Of a DNA stretch of 64,000 bases, positions 47,424-57,104 are shown one piece after another. The position numbers and the translations under genes were made by a program. The notes under the pieces are model-generated. The model was not told the DNA's origin. It saw only the letters and a program-made list of their open reading frames with translations, and made no database searches. Positions within the stretch are counted from its first letter, which is position 1. Each line of letters starts with the position of its first letter. Location of the stretch: NCBI GenBank assembly GCA_947441065.1, contig CANESI010000008.1, positions 19,447 through 83,446 of the forward strand, given 5' to 3'. This DNA is from Caulobacteraceae bacterium (GTDB lineage: Bacteria > Pseudomonadota > Alphaproteobacteria > Caulobacterales > Caulobacteraceae).

Positions 47424-47425
47424 GG
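47307..47425 (+). repeat. 119-bp direct repeat, upstream copy (3' end of gloA)
   Basis: From GGCCGCATG to the gloA stop plus two bases. It aligns without gaps to 47977-48095. The first half differs at a number of mostly silent positions; the last 40 or so bases (TGGCTGTCTATGCCGAATG onward) are identical. Confidence 0.9.
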
Positions 47426-47480
47426 ATTAGATCGCTCACCCGGCTGCGCACCCAGACCTTTTCCAAGTGGGGGAGACCCA

Positions 47481-47951
47481 ATGTCCGATCCAGATCACAT
47501 CCGAAATTGGCGACGCCTAAGCGACAGGCTCACAACGTCTGGCCAGCCGACCGAAGACGACTTGAAGCAGATTGAGGCGCTCGGCGTTAAGCACGTCATT
47601 AACTTAGCCCTCCACACCCATGAAGATGCGTTGCCCGACGAGGCGGCGAGTGTGAGCGACTTGGATATGACCTATGTGCATATTCCCGTTGAGTTCGATA
47701 ACCCAACGGAAGCGCATTTCACCCGCTTCTGTGCGGTTATGGCCGACATTGGCGATAGGCCGGTGCACGTCCATTGCATCCTCAACTATCGGGTTTCGGC
47801 GTTTCTCTATCGCTACAATCGCGAAGTCCTTGGCGTGAAGGAAGACGAAGCGCGAGCCGCTATGGAAGCCATATGGCGGCCAGGCGGCGTCTGGGCCAAA
47901 TTCATCGGCGACGATTCAGCCGAGCACTTGCCTCACAGGCCAACGCTCTAG
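47481..47951 (+). CDS. Protein-tyrosine-phosphatase-like protein
   Basis: 156 residues with a dual-specificity/DUF442-like phosphatase fold: a start like [27 protein letters not shown] and the P-loop [14 protein letters not shown]. Cys99 and Arg104 would be the nucleophile and phosphate-binding residues (C-x4-R, with Asn where related proteins have Gly). GGGGGAG precedes the ATG by five bases. It sits exactly between the two copies of the gloA 3' end. Substrate unknown. Confidence 0.82.
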   Translation: MSDPDHIRNWRRLSDRLTTSGQPTEDDLKQIEALGVKHVINLALHTHEDALPDEAASVSDLDMTYVHIPVEFDNPTEAHFTRFCAVMADIGDRPVHVHCILNYRVSAFLYRYNREVLGVKEDEARAAMEAIWRPGGVWAKFIGDDSAEHLPHRPTL

Positions 47952-47958
47952 GCCCTAT

Positions 47959-48095
47959 GATCTGCACCTAAGCAAAGGCCGCATGACCTTCGTCCGTTCG
48001 TCCGACGGTATCTCCTTCGAGCTCCTACAAAAGGGCGCGAGCTTGGAGCCGGCCGAGCCGTGGCTGTCTATGCCGAATGTTGGGGTTTGGTGAGG
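47959..48095 (+). pseudogene. Truncated second copy of the gloA 3' end
   Basis: Translation in the gloA frame reads [20 protein letters not shown] and continues to the same C-terminus (SMPNVGVW) and stop. No start or N-terminal two-thirds remain. The phosphatase gene ends only eight bases before it. The aligned repeat is 47977-48095. Divergence from the intact gene suggests it comes from a related allele or paralogue rather than a recent copy. Confidence 0.8.
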
Positions 48096-48155
48096 GAACG
48101 ATACGACTATCTTCCGCCGATGCATACGGTTCGAGTTGGTCGCATTGTTTTGTTG

Positions 48156-48380
48156 TTAGCTCCTTATGATACGACCAGTTCTGATGCCGCCAGGATTTGA
48201 AGGAGCTTTCATGAGCGCTATAAGTGGAACGGATTGGCGGATTATTTCACCATTATTATCTAACATGATTTCAGCAATCCCATCTTTGATGTCGTTTATT
48301 GTCCAGCCTACTGCTGTCGATCCGCCAGATTTTAGAATGACAACATCTCCGACATTTAGTTCCGTTTGAGATTCACTCAT
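48156..48380 (-). CDS. YodC/DUF2158-like small protein
   Basis: 74 residues with the YodC pattern LNVGDVVILKSGGSTAVGW, a small SH3-like barrel of unknown function. GAGGAG lies seven bases before the ATG. The sequence from about 48100 to 48440 is AT-richer than the surroundings and follows the gloA duplication, so it may be part of the same acquired segment. Confidence 0.78.
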   Translation of the reverse strand: MSESQTELNVGDVVILKSGGSTAVGWTINDIKDGIAEIMLDNNGEIIRQSVPLIALMKAPSNPGGIRTGRIIRS

Positions 48381-48535
48381 GAATCAACTCCTCGTTTCAG
48401 ATGAGCAATTAATTTGAGTGAAATAACTGTTCTTGTAAGTGCTATCGTTTCGAAAGGTTCATCACTCGTAACGCAGCACAAACCCTCCGCCGCGACTCGC
48501 AGCGAGATCAGTGATGGTATGGGGGGAAGGAGCGA

Positions 48536-48611
48536 TGGCTCCCCGGGCAGGACTCGAACCTGCGACAAGTCGGTTAACAGCCGACTGCTCTACCAACTGA
48601 GCTACCGGGGA
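48536..48611 (-). tRNA. tRNA-Asn (GTT)
   Basis: Reverse-strand cloverleaf: acceptor TCCCCGG/CCGGGGA, anticodon stem-loop around CTGTTAA (GTT), T arm CAGGTTCGAGTCCTG and encoded CCA. Confidence 0.96.
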
Positions 48612-48683
48612 TCAGCAATCGCTGAGGGAGGCACCGTATAGGATGGACATTCCGGCGGCGCAAGCGTCCGATGCATGTTCTGT

Positions 48684-48714
48684 GACAAAAAAAGAGCCCG
48701 GCGCGAGGCCGGGC
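48684..48714 (-). terminator. Intrinsic terminator after tRNA-Cys
   Basis: Read on the reverse strand: stem GCCCGGC/GCCGGGC with a five-base loop, then TCTTTTTTT. It separates the tRNA-Cys transcript from tRNA-Asn. Confidence 0.85.
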
Positions 48715-48854
48715 CAAATCAAGTCGTGATGGTGGGTTGTCTTCTCAGAAGACCATCTGAAATTGCGCTGCGCCGGTTAATCAGAGATTAAAGTTAACGG
48801 CTGTGAAAGGCTGTTTCACAGAAAATTCGCAATGAATAAAGCGCTAAGGGGAGA

Positions 48855-48928
48855 TGGAGGCCTGGTCGAGATTCGAACTCGAGTACACGGCTTTGCAGGC
48901 CGCTGCGTAACCACTCCGCCACCAGGCC
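48855..48928 (-). tRNA. tRNA-Cys (GCA)
   Basis: Reverse-strand cloverleaf: acceptor GGCCTGG/CCAGGCC, anticodon GCA in loop CTGCAAA, T arm CGAGTTCGAATCTCG and encoded CCA. Confidence 0.96.
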
Positions 48929-49135
48929 ATCCGGTGTTACTTGCGACGCGAGGCCGCTAGCGGAGGGCGTTGGCTATCAGAACAAATTGCGCGGGGCAAT
49001 GGGCAGACTGTCAGTTGCCCATCAAACATCGCTAAGCGCTCATTGCCTTTCAGGCCGTCCCGGACCTATAAGCGGGTAAATCACAGCATCAGCACAGAGT
49101 CTGGCTCTGGGCTAACGACGCAAGGCATGGGTTGC

Positions 49136-49702
49136 ATGACGTTTGATTTTCGCGCCGCTAGACTGACGATGGTCGAGAGCCAGGTTCGCACCAGTGATGT
49201 GACCGACACCGACCTTCAGGACGCTATGCGCACCATCCCTCGCGAGCGGTTCTGCCCCGAAGGTAAGGCGTTCCTCGCCTATGCCGAGACAGAGATTGAA
49301 TATGCGCCCGGTCAGTTCCTGATGGCCCCGCGCGATATTGCCAAGCTGCTGCAGCTTCTAAAGCCCCGTTCGGGCGACAGGGCTCTCGCCATTGCTGCAC
49401 CCTATGCCGCCGCCGTTTTGCGCCAGATGGGCCTGACCGTGGTTGAGCAGGGCGCCAATGACCCCGTCGCCAAGGGCGCCTATGATGTCATCGTCTCTGA
49501 AGGCGCTGTACACCACGCCCCGCAGGCATGGCTCGAGGGAATGAGCGCCGATGGGCGGATGGGCTTGGTCGAGCGCTCTGGCCCCATGGGTAAGGCCAAG
49601 ATCTTTGTGCCTGCCGAAGAAGGTTTCGGCGCGCGCGACGGATTTGACGCCGCCCCGCGTTTTATTGCTGGATTTGAGCCGAAGGCCAGCTTCGCCCTCT
49701 AA
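49136..49702 (+). CDS. Protein-L-isoaspartate O-methyltransferase-like protein, degenerate SAM site
   Basis: 188 residues related to Pcm: FRAARLTMVESQVRTSDVTD, PRERFCPEGKAFLAYAE and APRDIAKLLQLL are family blocks. However, the SAM-binding motif I, normally an acidic residue then Gly-rich GxGxG, reads ALAIAAPYAAAVL, so methyl transfer is doubtful. The gene precedes tolC, a common alphaproteobacterial arrangement. ATG at 49136 (MTFDFRAARL) matches the family start; an ATG nine bases earlier is possible. Confidence 0.87.
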   Translation: MTFDFRAARLTMVESQVRTSDVTDTDLQDAMRTIPRERFCPEGKAFLAYAETEIEYAPGQFLMAPRDIAKLLQLLKPRSGDRALAIAAPYAAAVLRQMGLTVVEQGANDPVAKGAYDVIVSEGAVHHAPQAWLEGMSADGRMGLVERSGPMGKAKIFVPAEEGFGARDGFDAAPRFIAGFEPKASFAL

Positions 49703-49784
49703 GGGTGCTGCGGCATTTGGCCGGTTGTGAATAAAGCTTAATTCGCCTTGGTTCATCAGGCACGCTAAATAGATATGACAAGAT

Positions 49785-49805
49785 GGGTGATCTGAGAGAT
49801 CATCC
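49785..49805. promoter_or_regulatory. Hairpin in the tolC leader
   Basis: GGGTGATCT-GAG-AGATCATCC, a 9-bp stem with one G-T pair, 25 bp upstream of the tolC start. No T tract follows, so it is more likely a leader structure or operator than a terminator. Confidence 0.35.
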
Positions 49806-49830
49806 CTTGGGTTGATCAGGGAATAGTTCT

Positions 49831-51297
49831 ATGCGCTCCAGCCTCCGTCAGATTCTTTCGACCGCCGTCGGTGCGGTTGCGCTCTTGGGGGCCTTTGCCG
49901 CTCCGGTCGCAGCGGAGACCCTGCCCGAGGTCATCGCCTTGGCCTATCAGTCCAATCCCACCCTCCTGTCACAGCGCGCTCAGTTGCGGGCTCAGGAAGA
50001 GACCTACAATCAAGCGCGCGGCGGCATTCGCCCGACCGTGTCATTGGGTGCATCTAATCGCGATACCAACACCCAAGGCGGCCCGGACTATTCCTACAAT
50101 TCTGCAAGCATCACCGCGTCTCAGGCCATCTTTACCGGTGGCCGGACGGCCAACGCCTTGCGCTCCGCCGAAGCCCAGATCTTGGCCGCTCGCGCCGGTC
50201 TGCGCCGCACCGAAGCCTCGGTTATGCAGACGGTGATCCAAGCCTATATTGACGTGCGCCGCGACATGGAAAGCCTGCGCATCCGGCAAGAAAATGTCGC
50301 CGTCCTGAAGCGCCAGCTCGATGAGGCCAAGGCCCGCTTTGAAGTGGGTGAAATTACCAAGACCGACGTCAATCAGGCGGCAGCCCGCTATGCCGCCGCT
50401 CAGGCTCAACTGGCCGCCGCCCAATCGCAACTGGCCAGCAGCCGCGCGGGCTATACCTCCGTCGTCGGCCAAGCCCCCGGCGATCTGGCGCAAGAGCCAG
50501 AACTGAGCCAGATCCCGGCCACGGTTGACGAGGCATTCAATAGTGCAGAGCGCAATAGCCCGATCCTGCAGCAGGCCGACTATGCCGAGCAGGCCTCGCG
50601 CGCGCGGATCGCTGCGGCCAAGTCAGAACTGATGCCATCGGTCTCGCTGCAGGCGCAGTTGGCCTTTACCGATCAGGCCAGCGCCCTGTCGGGTCGCGAT
50701 TCGGGCAATTATGACCGCAACCTGACGACTTCAGCGGTGGTGTCGCAGCCGCTCTTTGCCGGCGGCGTGACCGCGTCGCGCATTCGCCAAGCCGTCGAGA
50801 GCAATGTCAGCGATCGCTTGCAGATGGATGTGGCCCGCCGGTCGGTGGTGCAGTCGGTCTCGCAATCTTGGGCGCAGCTTTTGGCCACCCGCAGCGCCAT
50901 CACCGCCAACGAAGAGCAGGTCCGCGCAACGACCGTAGCCTTTGAAGGCACTAAGCAAGAAAACCAAGTCGGTCTGCGCACAACGCTGGATGTGCTGAAC
51001 GCCGAGCAAGAACTGCGCAACGCCCAACTGTCACTGGTCAATGCGCGCCGTGATTCCTATCTGGCCGGGGCTCAGCTGCTCAACGCCATGGGGGCTCTGG
51101 AGGCCCGCAACCTCAGCACAGGTGTCGCGGTCTATGATGCGGAAGGCCGGTTTAAGTCGATCAAGTCGGGCTGGACCATCACCCCTTGGGACAAGGTCGT
51201 TGAGGCCATCGACGGCATCGGCTCGCGCAAGATTGAGTCGCGCCAGCCCGCCGAAGACGCCCCAATGGCAACGGCAACACCCTCAGGCGGCCGCTGA
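49831..51297 (+). CDS. tolC: TolC-family outer membrane efflux/secretion protein
   Basis: 488 residues. Signal peptide (about 1-29, ending PVAAE) then a TolC repeat pair: LPEVIALAYQSNPTLLSQRAQL and, in the second half, DEAFNSAERNSPILQQADYAEQ. LRTTLDVLNAEQELRNAQLSLVNARRDSY is the typical C-terminal block. It forms the outer-membrane tunnel of type I secretion or RND pumps; in Caulobacter the homologues (RsaF) export the S-layer protein. No inner membrane partner is adjacent. GGGAAT is near the ATG. Confidence 0.94.
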   Translation: MRSSLRQILSTAVGAVALLGAFAAPVAAETLPEVIALAYQSNPTLLSQRAQLRAQEETYNQARGGIRPTVSLGASNRDTNTQGGPDYSYNSASITASQAIFTGGRTANALRSAEAQILAARAGLRRTEASVMQTVIQAYIDVRRDMESLRIRQENVAVLKRQLDEAKARFEVGEITKTDVNQAAARYAAAQAQLAAAQSQLASSRAGYTSVVGQAPGDLAQEPELSQIPATVDEAFNSAERNSPILQQADYAEQASRARIAAAKSELMPSVSLQAQLAFTDQASALSGRDSGNYDRNLTTSAVVSQPLFAGGVTASRIRQAVESNVSDRLQMDVARRSVVQSVSQSWAQLLATRSAITANEEQVRATTVAFEGTKQENQVGLRTTLDVLNAEQELRNAQLSLVNARRDSYLAGAQLLNAMGALEARNLSTGVAVYDAEGRFKSIKSGWTITPWDKVVEAIDGIGSRKIESRQPAEDAPMATATPSGGR

Positions 51298-51446
51298 ATT
51301 CAGCCATCGGAGCGAAATATCCCGGATATTGTGCCTTTCCGGCGCATAAATCGGTATGTTTCGATCTTCGAAATTGCCACTAGCGCCGCTCGCGCTTAGC
51401 CTATGGCCAATTGCTCGCCTTAACCCTGACGACGGTGGCCCTGCTC

Positions 51447-52034
51447 ATGTCCGAACCGACCTCTCAAGAACCGACCATGGAGGAGATTCTCGCCTCGATC
51501 CGGCGGATCATCTCTGAGGATGAGGTCCCGGCGGAAGAGGGAGCCGAAGAGGCTGAGGCGGAGCTGGATCAGGAGCCCGAAGCTGAGGCTGAACCCGACT
51601 ATGAGCCCATGGAAGAACCAGAGCCTGAGCCCGTTGTGACACCAGAGCCTGCTCCCGTGTTCGATGACGAAGATGACATTCTCGATCTGACTGAGCCCTA
51701 TAAGGCCCCCGCGCCGGAGCCCGCGCCGGTATTCCAATCGGACGATTTGGAGGCCTATGCGCCGCCGCCACCTCCGACGGCTGCTCCCGTACCTGCGCCC
51801 ATGATGATGATTGAAGAGGCCATTGTTAGCCATGTTGCTGAGGTTGCAGCGGCTTCAGCCTTTGGTCATCTGGCCCAGACCATCGCCATGCCCGGCCATG
51901 GACGCACCCTCGAAGATGTGGTGCGTGAACTTCTGCGTCCGATGTTGAAGACCTGGTTGGACGAGAACTTGCCAACCATCGTGCAGGCTACCGTCGATGA
52001 AGAGGTATCGCGCATCTCGCGTCGTCGCCTTTAG
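51447..52034 (+). CDS. popZ: Polar organizing protein PopZ (DUF2497)
   Basis: PopZ forms a polymeric polar matrix that anchors the chromosome origin through ParB and recruits cell-cycle proteins. The N-terminal helix QEPTMEEILASIRRIISEDE binds partners. Residues about 28-125 are an acidic, Pro-rich disordered linker of Glu-Pro repeats. The C-terminal oligomerisation region is AAASAFGHLAQTIAMPGHGR followed by EDVVRELLRPMLKTWLDENLP. 195 residues from ATG 51447. Located before valS, as in Caulobacter. Confidence 0.95.
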   Translation: MSEPTSQEPTMEEILASIRRIISEDEVPAEEGAEEAEAELDQEPEAEAEPDYEPMEEPEPEPVVTPEPAPVFDDEDDILDLTEPYKAPAPEPAPVFQSDDLEAYAPPPPPTAAPVPAPMMMIEEAIVSHVAEVAAASAFGHLAQTIAMPGHGRTLEDVVRELLRPMLKTWLDENLPTIVQATVDEEVSRISRRRL

Positions 52035-52146
52035 GCCCTGAATTTCCCACACGGTCCCACCGATAGACGCTTAGCGGCTTCGCAATCGGGTAGGGGGACT
52101 GCTATAGATTGGCAACGGCGCATCAACCGCGCCGATGTGATTGGTC

Positions 52147-54807
52147 ATGCTCGAAAAAACCTACGATCCCAAAACCGCCGAACCTCGTCTTTACGCCAAG
52201 TGGGAAAGCTCCGGGGCGTTTCAGCCCTCGGACGATCCGGCGGCAGAACCGTTCAGCATCGTCATTCCGCCGCCCAATGTGACGGGCGCGCTGCATGTTG
52301 GCCATGCCCTGAACAATACGCTTCAGGATGTGCTCATTCGCTTTGAGCGGATGCGCGGCAAGGCGGCCCTGTGGCTGCCCGGAACCGATCATGCCGGTAT
52401 CGCCACCCAGATGGTGGTTGAGCGCCAGTTGGCTGCTGAGGGTGGTCCCACGCGCCGCGAGCTTGGCCGCGATGCCTTTGTCGATAAGGTCTGGGAATGG
52501 AAGGCCACCTCGGCCGGATCGATCCAGAACCAGCTTCGCCGTCTGGGCGTGTCCTGCGACTGGAGCCGCGAGCGTTTTACCCTTGATGAGGGCCTGTCCG
52601 AGGCCGTGCGCAAGGTCTTTGTCACCTTGCACAAGCAGGGCCTGATCTATCGCGACAAGCGTCTGGTCAATTGGGACCCGCAATTCCAGACCGCCATCTC
52701 CGACCTAGAGGTCGAGCAGCGCGAGGTTGACGGCTTCTATTGGCACTTTGCCTATCCTCTAGAGGATGGCTCGGGCGAGATCGTGGTCGCCACCACCCGC
52801 CCCGAAACCATGCTGGGCGATACGGCGGTTGCCGTCCATCCCAAGGACGAGCGCTATCAACATCTGATCGGCAAGTTCGTGCGCCTGCCGATCGTTGGGC
52901 GTCTGATCCCCATCGTCGCGGATGACTATGCCGACCCTGAAAAGGGTTCTGGCGCGGTGAAGATCACGCCTGCCCATGATTTCAACGACTTCCAGGTCGG
53001 TAAGCGCAACAATCTGCCGCTGATCAATATTCTCGACGATTTCGGCAATATTGCCGGTGATGTGCCTGCGGACTATCTGGGCCTTGACCGGTTCGTGGCC
53101 CGCAAGGCCATTGTTGCCAAGTTCGAAGATCTGGGGCTCCTGCGCGACATCGAAAAGACTCGCCACACCGTCCCGCACGGTGACCGGTCTGGCGTGGTGA
53201 TAGAGCCCTATCTGACCGATCAGTGGTTCGTCGATGCCCATACCCTGGCTCAACCGGCCATCAAGGCGGTCGAAGAGGGCGATACGGTCTTTGAACCGCG
53301 CAACTGGGAAAAGACCTATTTCGAGTGGCTGCGCAATATCGAACCCTGGTGCGTGTCGCGCCAGCTCTGGTGGGGCCATCGTATTCCGGCCTGGTACGGC
53401 CCGGACGGCACCATCTTTGTCGAAGAGACCGAGGCCGAAGCCAAGGCGGCGGCTCTGGCCCACTATGGCAAGGCCGCAGACCTGCATCAGGACGAAGATG
53501 TTCTGGACACCTGGTTCTCATCGGCCCTCTGGCCCTTCTCGACCATGGGCTGGCCCAAGGATACGCAAGACCTGAAACGCTTCTATCCTACCCACACCCT
53601 CGTCACAGGCTTTGACATCATCTTCTTCTGGGTCGCCCGGATGATGATGATGGGGCTGCATTTCAAGGGCGAGGTGCCGTTCAAGCGGGTCTTTATCAAT
53701 GCGCTGGTCCGCGATGAAAAGGGCCAGAAGATGAGCAAGTCCAAGGGCAATGTCCTTGATCCGCTCGAACTGGTCGATGAATTTGGCTGCGACGCCCTGC
53801 GCTTTACCCTGACCGCCATGTCGGGGCAGGCACGGGACATTAAGTTGTCTAAGCAGCGAATTGAAGGCTATCGTAATTTCGGCACCAAGCTGTGGAATGC
53901 CGCGCGCTTTAGCCAGATGAATGAATGTCTGCGCGAAGAGGGTTTCGATCCCGCCGGGGCCAAACAGATCATCAATCGCTGGATAAGGGGCGAGACGGTC
54001 AAGACGGTCAAGATCGTCACCAAGGCCTTTGAGACCTGCGCCTATGACGTGGCCGCCAATGCGCTCTATCGCTTTGTCTGGAACGTGTTCTGCGACTGGT
54101 ATCTGGAACTGGCCAAGCCGATCCTCAATGGCGACGATATGGAGGCCAAGGCCGAAACCCGTGCCACGGCGGCGTGGGCGCTGGATGTGTGTCTCAAGCT
54201 TTTGCACCCCGTCATGCCCTTTGTCACCGAAGAGCTGTGGAGCAAGCTGGCCGAGTTTGGTGCGCCGCGCGATAGCATGCTGATCAGCGCCAAATGGCCG
54301 GTCTTCCCGGACGCTTGGGTCGATGCAGAGGCCGAGGCCGAGATTGGCTGGGTCATTGATCTGGTCAGCGAAGTGCGCTCGATCCGCTCTGAAATGAATG
54401 TGCCGCCCTCGGCCCGCGCGCCCTTGACCCTGATCGGGGCAGGGGAGGTGGCGCGCGCGCGTCTGGCGCGCAACCGCGACCTGATCGTGACCCTGGGCCG
54501 ACTGGACTCCGCCAAGGAGGCCGAGGCACCCCCAGCGGGGGCCGTGCCCTTCGTGCTGGGCGAGGCGACCGGGGCCTTGGCCATTGCCGAATTCATCGAT
54601 CTGGCCGCCGAAAAGGCCCGCCTGAACAAGGAGATCGCCTCCTTCGCCGGGGACATTGAACGCACGGCCAAGAAACTAAACAATCCCGACTTCATCGCCC
54701 GCGCCCGCGAAGACGTGGTGCAGGAAAACCGCGACCGCCTGATCGAATCCGAAACCGCCAAGGCCAAGCTAGAGGCCGCGCTGGCAAGGCTGTCGGCGAT
54801 TGGTTGA
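52147..54807 (+). CDS. valS: Valyl-tRNA synthetase
   Basis: Class I synthetase of 886 residues charging tRNA-Val. HIGH motif in [20 protein letters not shown] (about residue 41), CP1 editing domain, KMSKS in [15 protein letters not shown] (about 530), anticodon domain, and a C-terminal coiled coil ([19 protein letters not shown]). ATG at 52147 is preferred over TTG at 52141. It ends 3 bp before the convergent HAD gene. Confidence 0.97.
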   Translation: MLEKTYDPKTAEPRLYAKWESSGAFQPSDDPAAEPFSIVIPPPNVTGALHVGHALNNTLQDVLIRFERMRGKAALWLPGTDHAGIATQMVVERQLAAEGGPTRRELGRDAFVDKVWEWKATSAGSIQNQLRRLGVSCDWSRERFTLDEGLSEAVRKVFVTLHKQGLIYRDKRLVNWDPQFQTAISDLEVEQREVDGFYWHFAYPLEDGSGEIVVATTRPETMLGDTAVAVHPKDERYQHLIGKFVRLPIVGRLIPIVADDYADPEKGSGAVKITPAHDFNDFQVGKRNNLPLINILDDFGNIAGDVPADYLGLDRFVARKAIVAKFEDLGLLRDIEKTRHTVPHGDRSGVVIEPYLTDQWFVDAHTLAQPAIKAVEEGDTVFEPRNWEKTYFEWLRNIEPWCVSRQLWWGHRIPAWYGPDGTIFVEETEAEAKAAALAHYGKAADLHQDEDVLDTWFSSALWPFSTMGWPKDTQDLKRFYPTHTLVTGFDIIFFWVARMMMMGLHFKGEVPFKRVFINALVRDEKGQKMSKSKGNVLDPLELVDEFGCDALRFTLTAMSGQARDIKLSKQRIEGYRNFGTKLWNAARFSQMNECLREEGFDPAGAKQIINRWIRGETVKTVKIVTKAFETCAYDVAANALYRFVWNVFCDWYLELAKPILNGDDMEAKAETRATAAWALDVCLKLLHPVMPFVTEELWSKLAEFGAPRDSMLISAKWPVFPDAWVDAEAEAEIGWVIDLVSEVRSIRSEMNVPPSARAPLTLIGAGEVARARLARNRDLIVTLGRLDSAKEAEAPPAGAVPFVLGEATGALAIAEFIDLAAEKARLNKEIASFAGDIERTAKKLNNPDFIARAREDVVQENRDRLIESETAKAKLEAALARLSAIG

Positions 54808-54810
54808 ACC

Positions 54811-55443
54811 TTAAGGCTTCTGGGTGAAGACCCTGTAGCCCTTGCGCTCGGCGGCGGCGAGCATTTCGGTGTCGCCGCTGGTGTCGCCATAGGCGGCGGC
54901 GAGGTGAAGGTCGGGGCCATAGATCTCGGTCAGGCGCACGACCTTTTCGGCGGCGCGGCAGTTGGGGCCGATGAACTCACCCGTCACCCGGTCCTGCTCA
55001 TCAAAGGCCAGGCGTGTTCCGATCAGGCCAGCGGCACCCAGTCGCTTGGCAAAGGGCGCGACGAGGATTTCGGGGGAGGCGGTCACAATGACCCGCTCGG
55101 CCCCTTGGCTGCCCCAGCCCTTCCAAGCCGCCAAGGCATCTGGGCGTAAAAGCTTGCCCGCCGCAACCTGCGCAAATTCATTGGCGGAGGCCTCCAAGGT
55201 CTTTTTGTCCAGCCCGCCCAAAAATATTTTTACCGTCGCTTTTTTAATCAGGCCACGGTCGCGATGGATCAGATAGGCGAGGGCGGCGGGAATCAGTTGG
55301 ATCATCCCCAGCAAGAACCGGGGCGCACCGCTGCGCCAGGCGATGAAGGCCATGAAACTGTCCTTAACCGTCAAGGTGCCGTCGAAATCGAACGCCACTA
55401 AGGCCTTATCGGATGGGGGAACGGTTGGGTCTAAAGCGGTCAC
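54811..55443 (-). CDS. HAD-superfamily phosphatase (subfamily IB, SerB-like)
   Basis: 210-residue HAD hydrolase: VAFDFDGTLTVKDSF (motif I), VIVTASPEILVAPF (motif II), and AAAYGDTSGDTEMLAAA (motif IV). The cap has LLGMIQLIPAALAYLI, a hydrophobic helix suggesting membrane association, as in HAD-IB phosphatases linked to lipid metabolism. GTG at 55443 with AAGAG upstream is chosen; ATG at 55494 would add 17 residues. Confidence 0.87.
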   Translation of the reverse strand: MTALDPTVPPSDKALVAFDFDGTLTVKDSFMAFIAWRSGAPRFLLGMIQLIPAALAYLIHRDRGLIKKATVKIFLGGLDKKTLEASANEFAQVAAGKLLRPDALAAWKGWGSQGAERVIVTASPEILVAPFAKRLGAAGLIGTRLAFDEQDRVTGEFIGPNCRAAEKVVRLTEIYGPDLHLAAAYGDTSGDTEMLAAAERKGYRVFTQKP

Positions 55444-55711
55444 TTGATTCTCTTTTGCCCCTTGGGACTGGCGCGGGCTGTCTTGATGTCCCATCTCTAG
55501 GGGGTTCTGGTCACAATGTTTGGTGAAAAAGAACGGCGAGCATGGTCCTATCCGTGACGAAACAGCTTCTAGGGGTTGTGATCGTGCGCGGGATCAGAGA
55601 TTGTCAAGGATTAGAGCATATCCGGACTATATCTTCCTTAGTGGGTTTTGAGACTCTGTCCGGAACGTGATGTCAGCCCCTCGGGGTCGGCATCGTAGAG
55701 TGAGAGCGATT

Positions 55712-56977
55712 ATGACGAAAGCTGCGAGCGGCGACACGAAAAGCACGCTATATTGCTCCTTCTGCGGAAAGAGCCAGCACGAGGTGCGCAAGCTCATTGC
55801 CGGTCCAACCGTATTCATCTGCGATGAGTGCGTTGAGCTGTGCATGGATATCATCCGTGAAGAGCATAAGATCTCCTTCGTCAAATCCAAGGACGGCGTG
55901 CCCACGCCAAAGGAAATCTGTGAAGTTCTCGACGACTATGTGATCGGTCAGGAGCATGCCAAGAAGGTCTTGGCCGTCGCCGTGCACAATCACTATAAGC
56001 GCCTGAACCACGCCACCAAGAATAACGATGTCGAACTGGCCAAGTCGAACATCCTGCTGGTCGGACCGACCGGCTCGGGTAAGACCCTGCTAGCCCAGAC
56101 CCTCGCGCGCATCATCGATGTTCCCTTCACCATGGCCGACGCCACGACCCTGACCGAAGCCGGTTATGTCGGTGAGGATGTCGAAAACATCATCCTCAAG
56201 CTCCTTCAGGCCGCAGACTACAATGTCGAGCGGGCACAGCGCGGCATCGTCTATATTGACGAGGTCGATAAGATCAGCCGCAAGTCGGACAATCCCTCCA
56301 TCACCCGCGACGTCTCCGGCGAAGGCGTTCAGCAGGCGCTTTTGAAGATCATGGAAGGCACAGTCGCCTCTGTGCCGCCGCAGGGCGGGCGTAAACATCC
56401 TCAGCAAGAGTTCTTGCAGGTCGACACGACCAACATCCTGTTCATCTGCGGCGGTGCCTTCTCAGGCCTCGAGAAGATCATCTCGGGCCGGGGCAAGGGC
56501 ACTTCGATTGGCTTTGGCGCGACGGTGAAGGACCCAGAAGAGCGCCGTACCGGCGAGATCCTGCGCAATGTTGAACCAGACGACCTGCAGCGCTTTGGTC
56601 TGATCCCGGAATTTATCGGCCGCTTGCCCGTCATTGCGACCTTGGAAGATCTGGATGAGGCCGCTCTGGTCAAGATCCTGACCGAGCCGAAGAACGCGCT
56701 CGTCAAGCAGTATCAACGCCTGTTCGATATGGAAAATATCGGCCTGACCTTCACCGAAGACGCGCTCAGCGCCATTGCGCGCCGGGCGATCTTGCGTCGG
56801 ACGGGGGCGCGGGGTCTGCGCTCGATCATGGAAGGCATCTTGCTGGAAACCATGTACGAGCTGCCGACCTATCAGGGCGTCGAAGAGGTGGTGGTCAATG
56901 GCGAGGTCATTGATGGCCGCGCCCAGCCCCTGATCATCTATTCTGAGCGTCGGGGTGAAAAGGACGTCGCCTCCTAA
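55712..56977 (+). CDS. clpX: ATP-dependent Clp protease ATP-binding subunit ClpX
   Basis: AAA+ unfoldase feeding ClpP; in Caulobacter it degrades CtrA during the cell cycle. N-terminal zinc domain CSFCGKS...CDECVELC, Walker [16 protein letters not shown], Walker [11 protein letters not shown], the IGF-type loop region (IGFGA) and Arg-rich sensor [14 protein letters not shown]. 421 residues. The ATG at 55712 is preceded by GAGAG. clpP is not adjacent upstream (a HAD gene is), but lon and hupB follow, a conserved order. Confidence 0.97.
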   Translation: MTKAASGDTKSTLYCSFCGKSQHEVRKLIAGPTVFICDECVELCMDIIREEHKISFVKSKDGVPTPKEICEVLDDYVIGQEHAKKVLAVAVHNHYKRLNHATKNNDVELAKSNILLVGPTGSGKTLLAQTLARIIDVPFTMADATTLTEAGYVGEDVENIILKLLQAADYNVERAQRGIVYIDEVDKISRKSDNPSITRDVSGEGVQQALLKIMEGTVASVPPQGGRKHPQQEFLQVDTTNILFICGGAFSGLEKIISGRGKGTSIGFGATVKDPEERRTGEILRNVEPDDLQRFGLIPEFIGRLPVIATLEDLDEAALVKILTEPKNALVKQYQRLFDMENIGLTFTEDALSAIARRAILRRTGARGLRSIMEGILLETMYELPTYQGVEEVVVNGEVIDGRAQPLIIYSERRGEKDVAS

Positions 56978-57012
56978 GGCACCCTCCGCAAACCCTTCAG
57001 TGAACAAGATAT

Positions 57013-57049
57013 AGCCCGTCGCCAGTGCAAACTGAGGCGGGCTTTTTGT
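57013..57049 (+). terminator. Intrinsic terminator after clpX
   Basis: Stem AGCCCGTC/GGCGGGCT with one G-T pair and a loop of about 15 bases, followed by TTTTTGTTT. It separates clpX from lon. Confidence 0.75.
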
Positions 57050-57104
57050 TTCGGCAATCCACGGGCAGATGTGGTCACTAGTTGGGGATGAATTGTCGCT
57101 AGTT

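Noticed and set aside
48714..48855. A protein-coding gene between tRNA-Asn and tRNA-Cys
   Set aside because: No open frame with a ribosome site and family pattern; the stretch holds a terminator and palindromes only.
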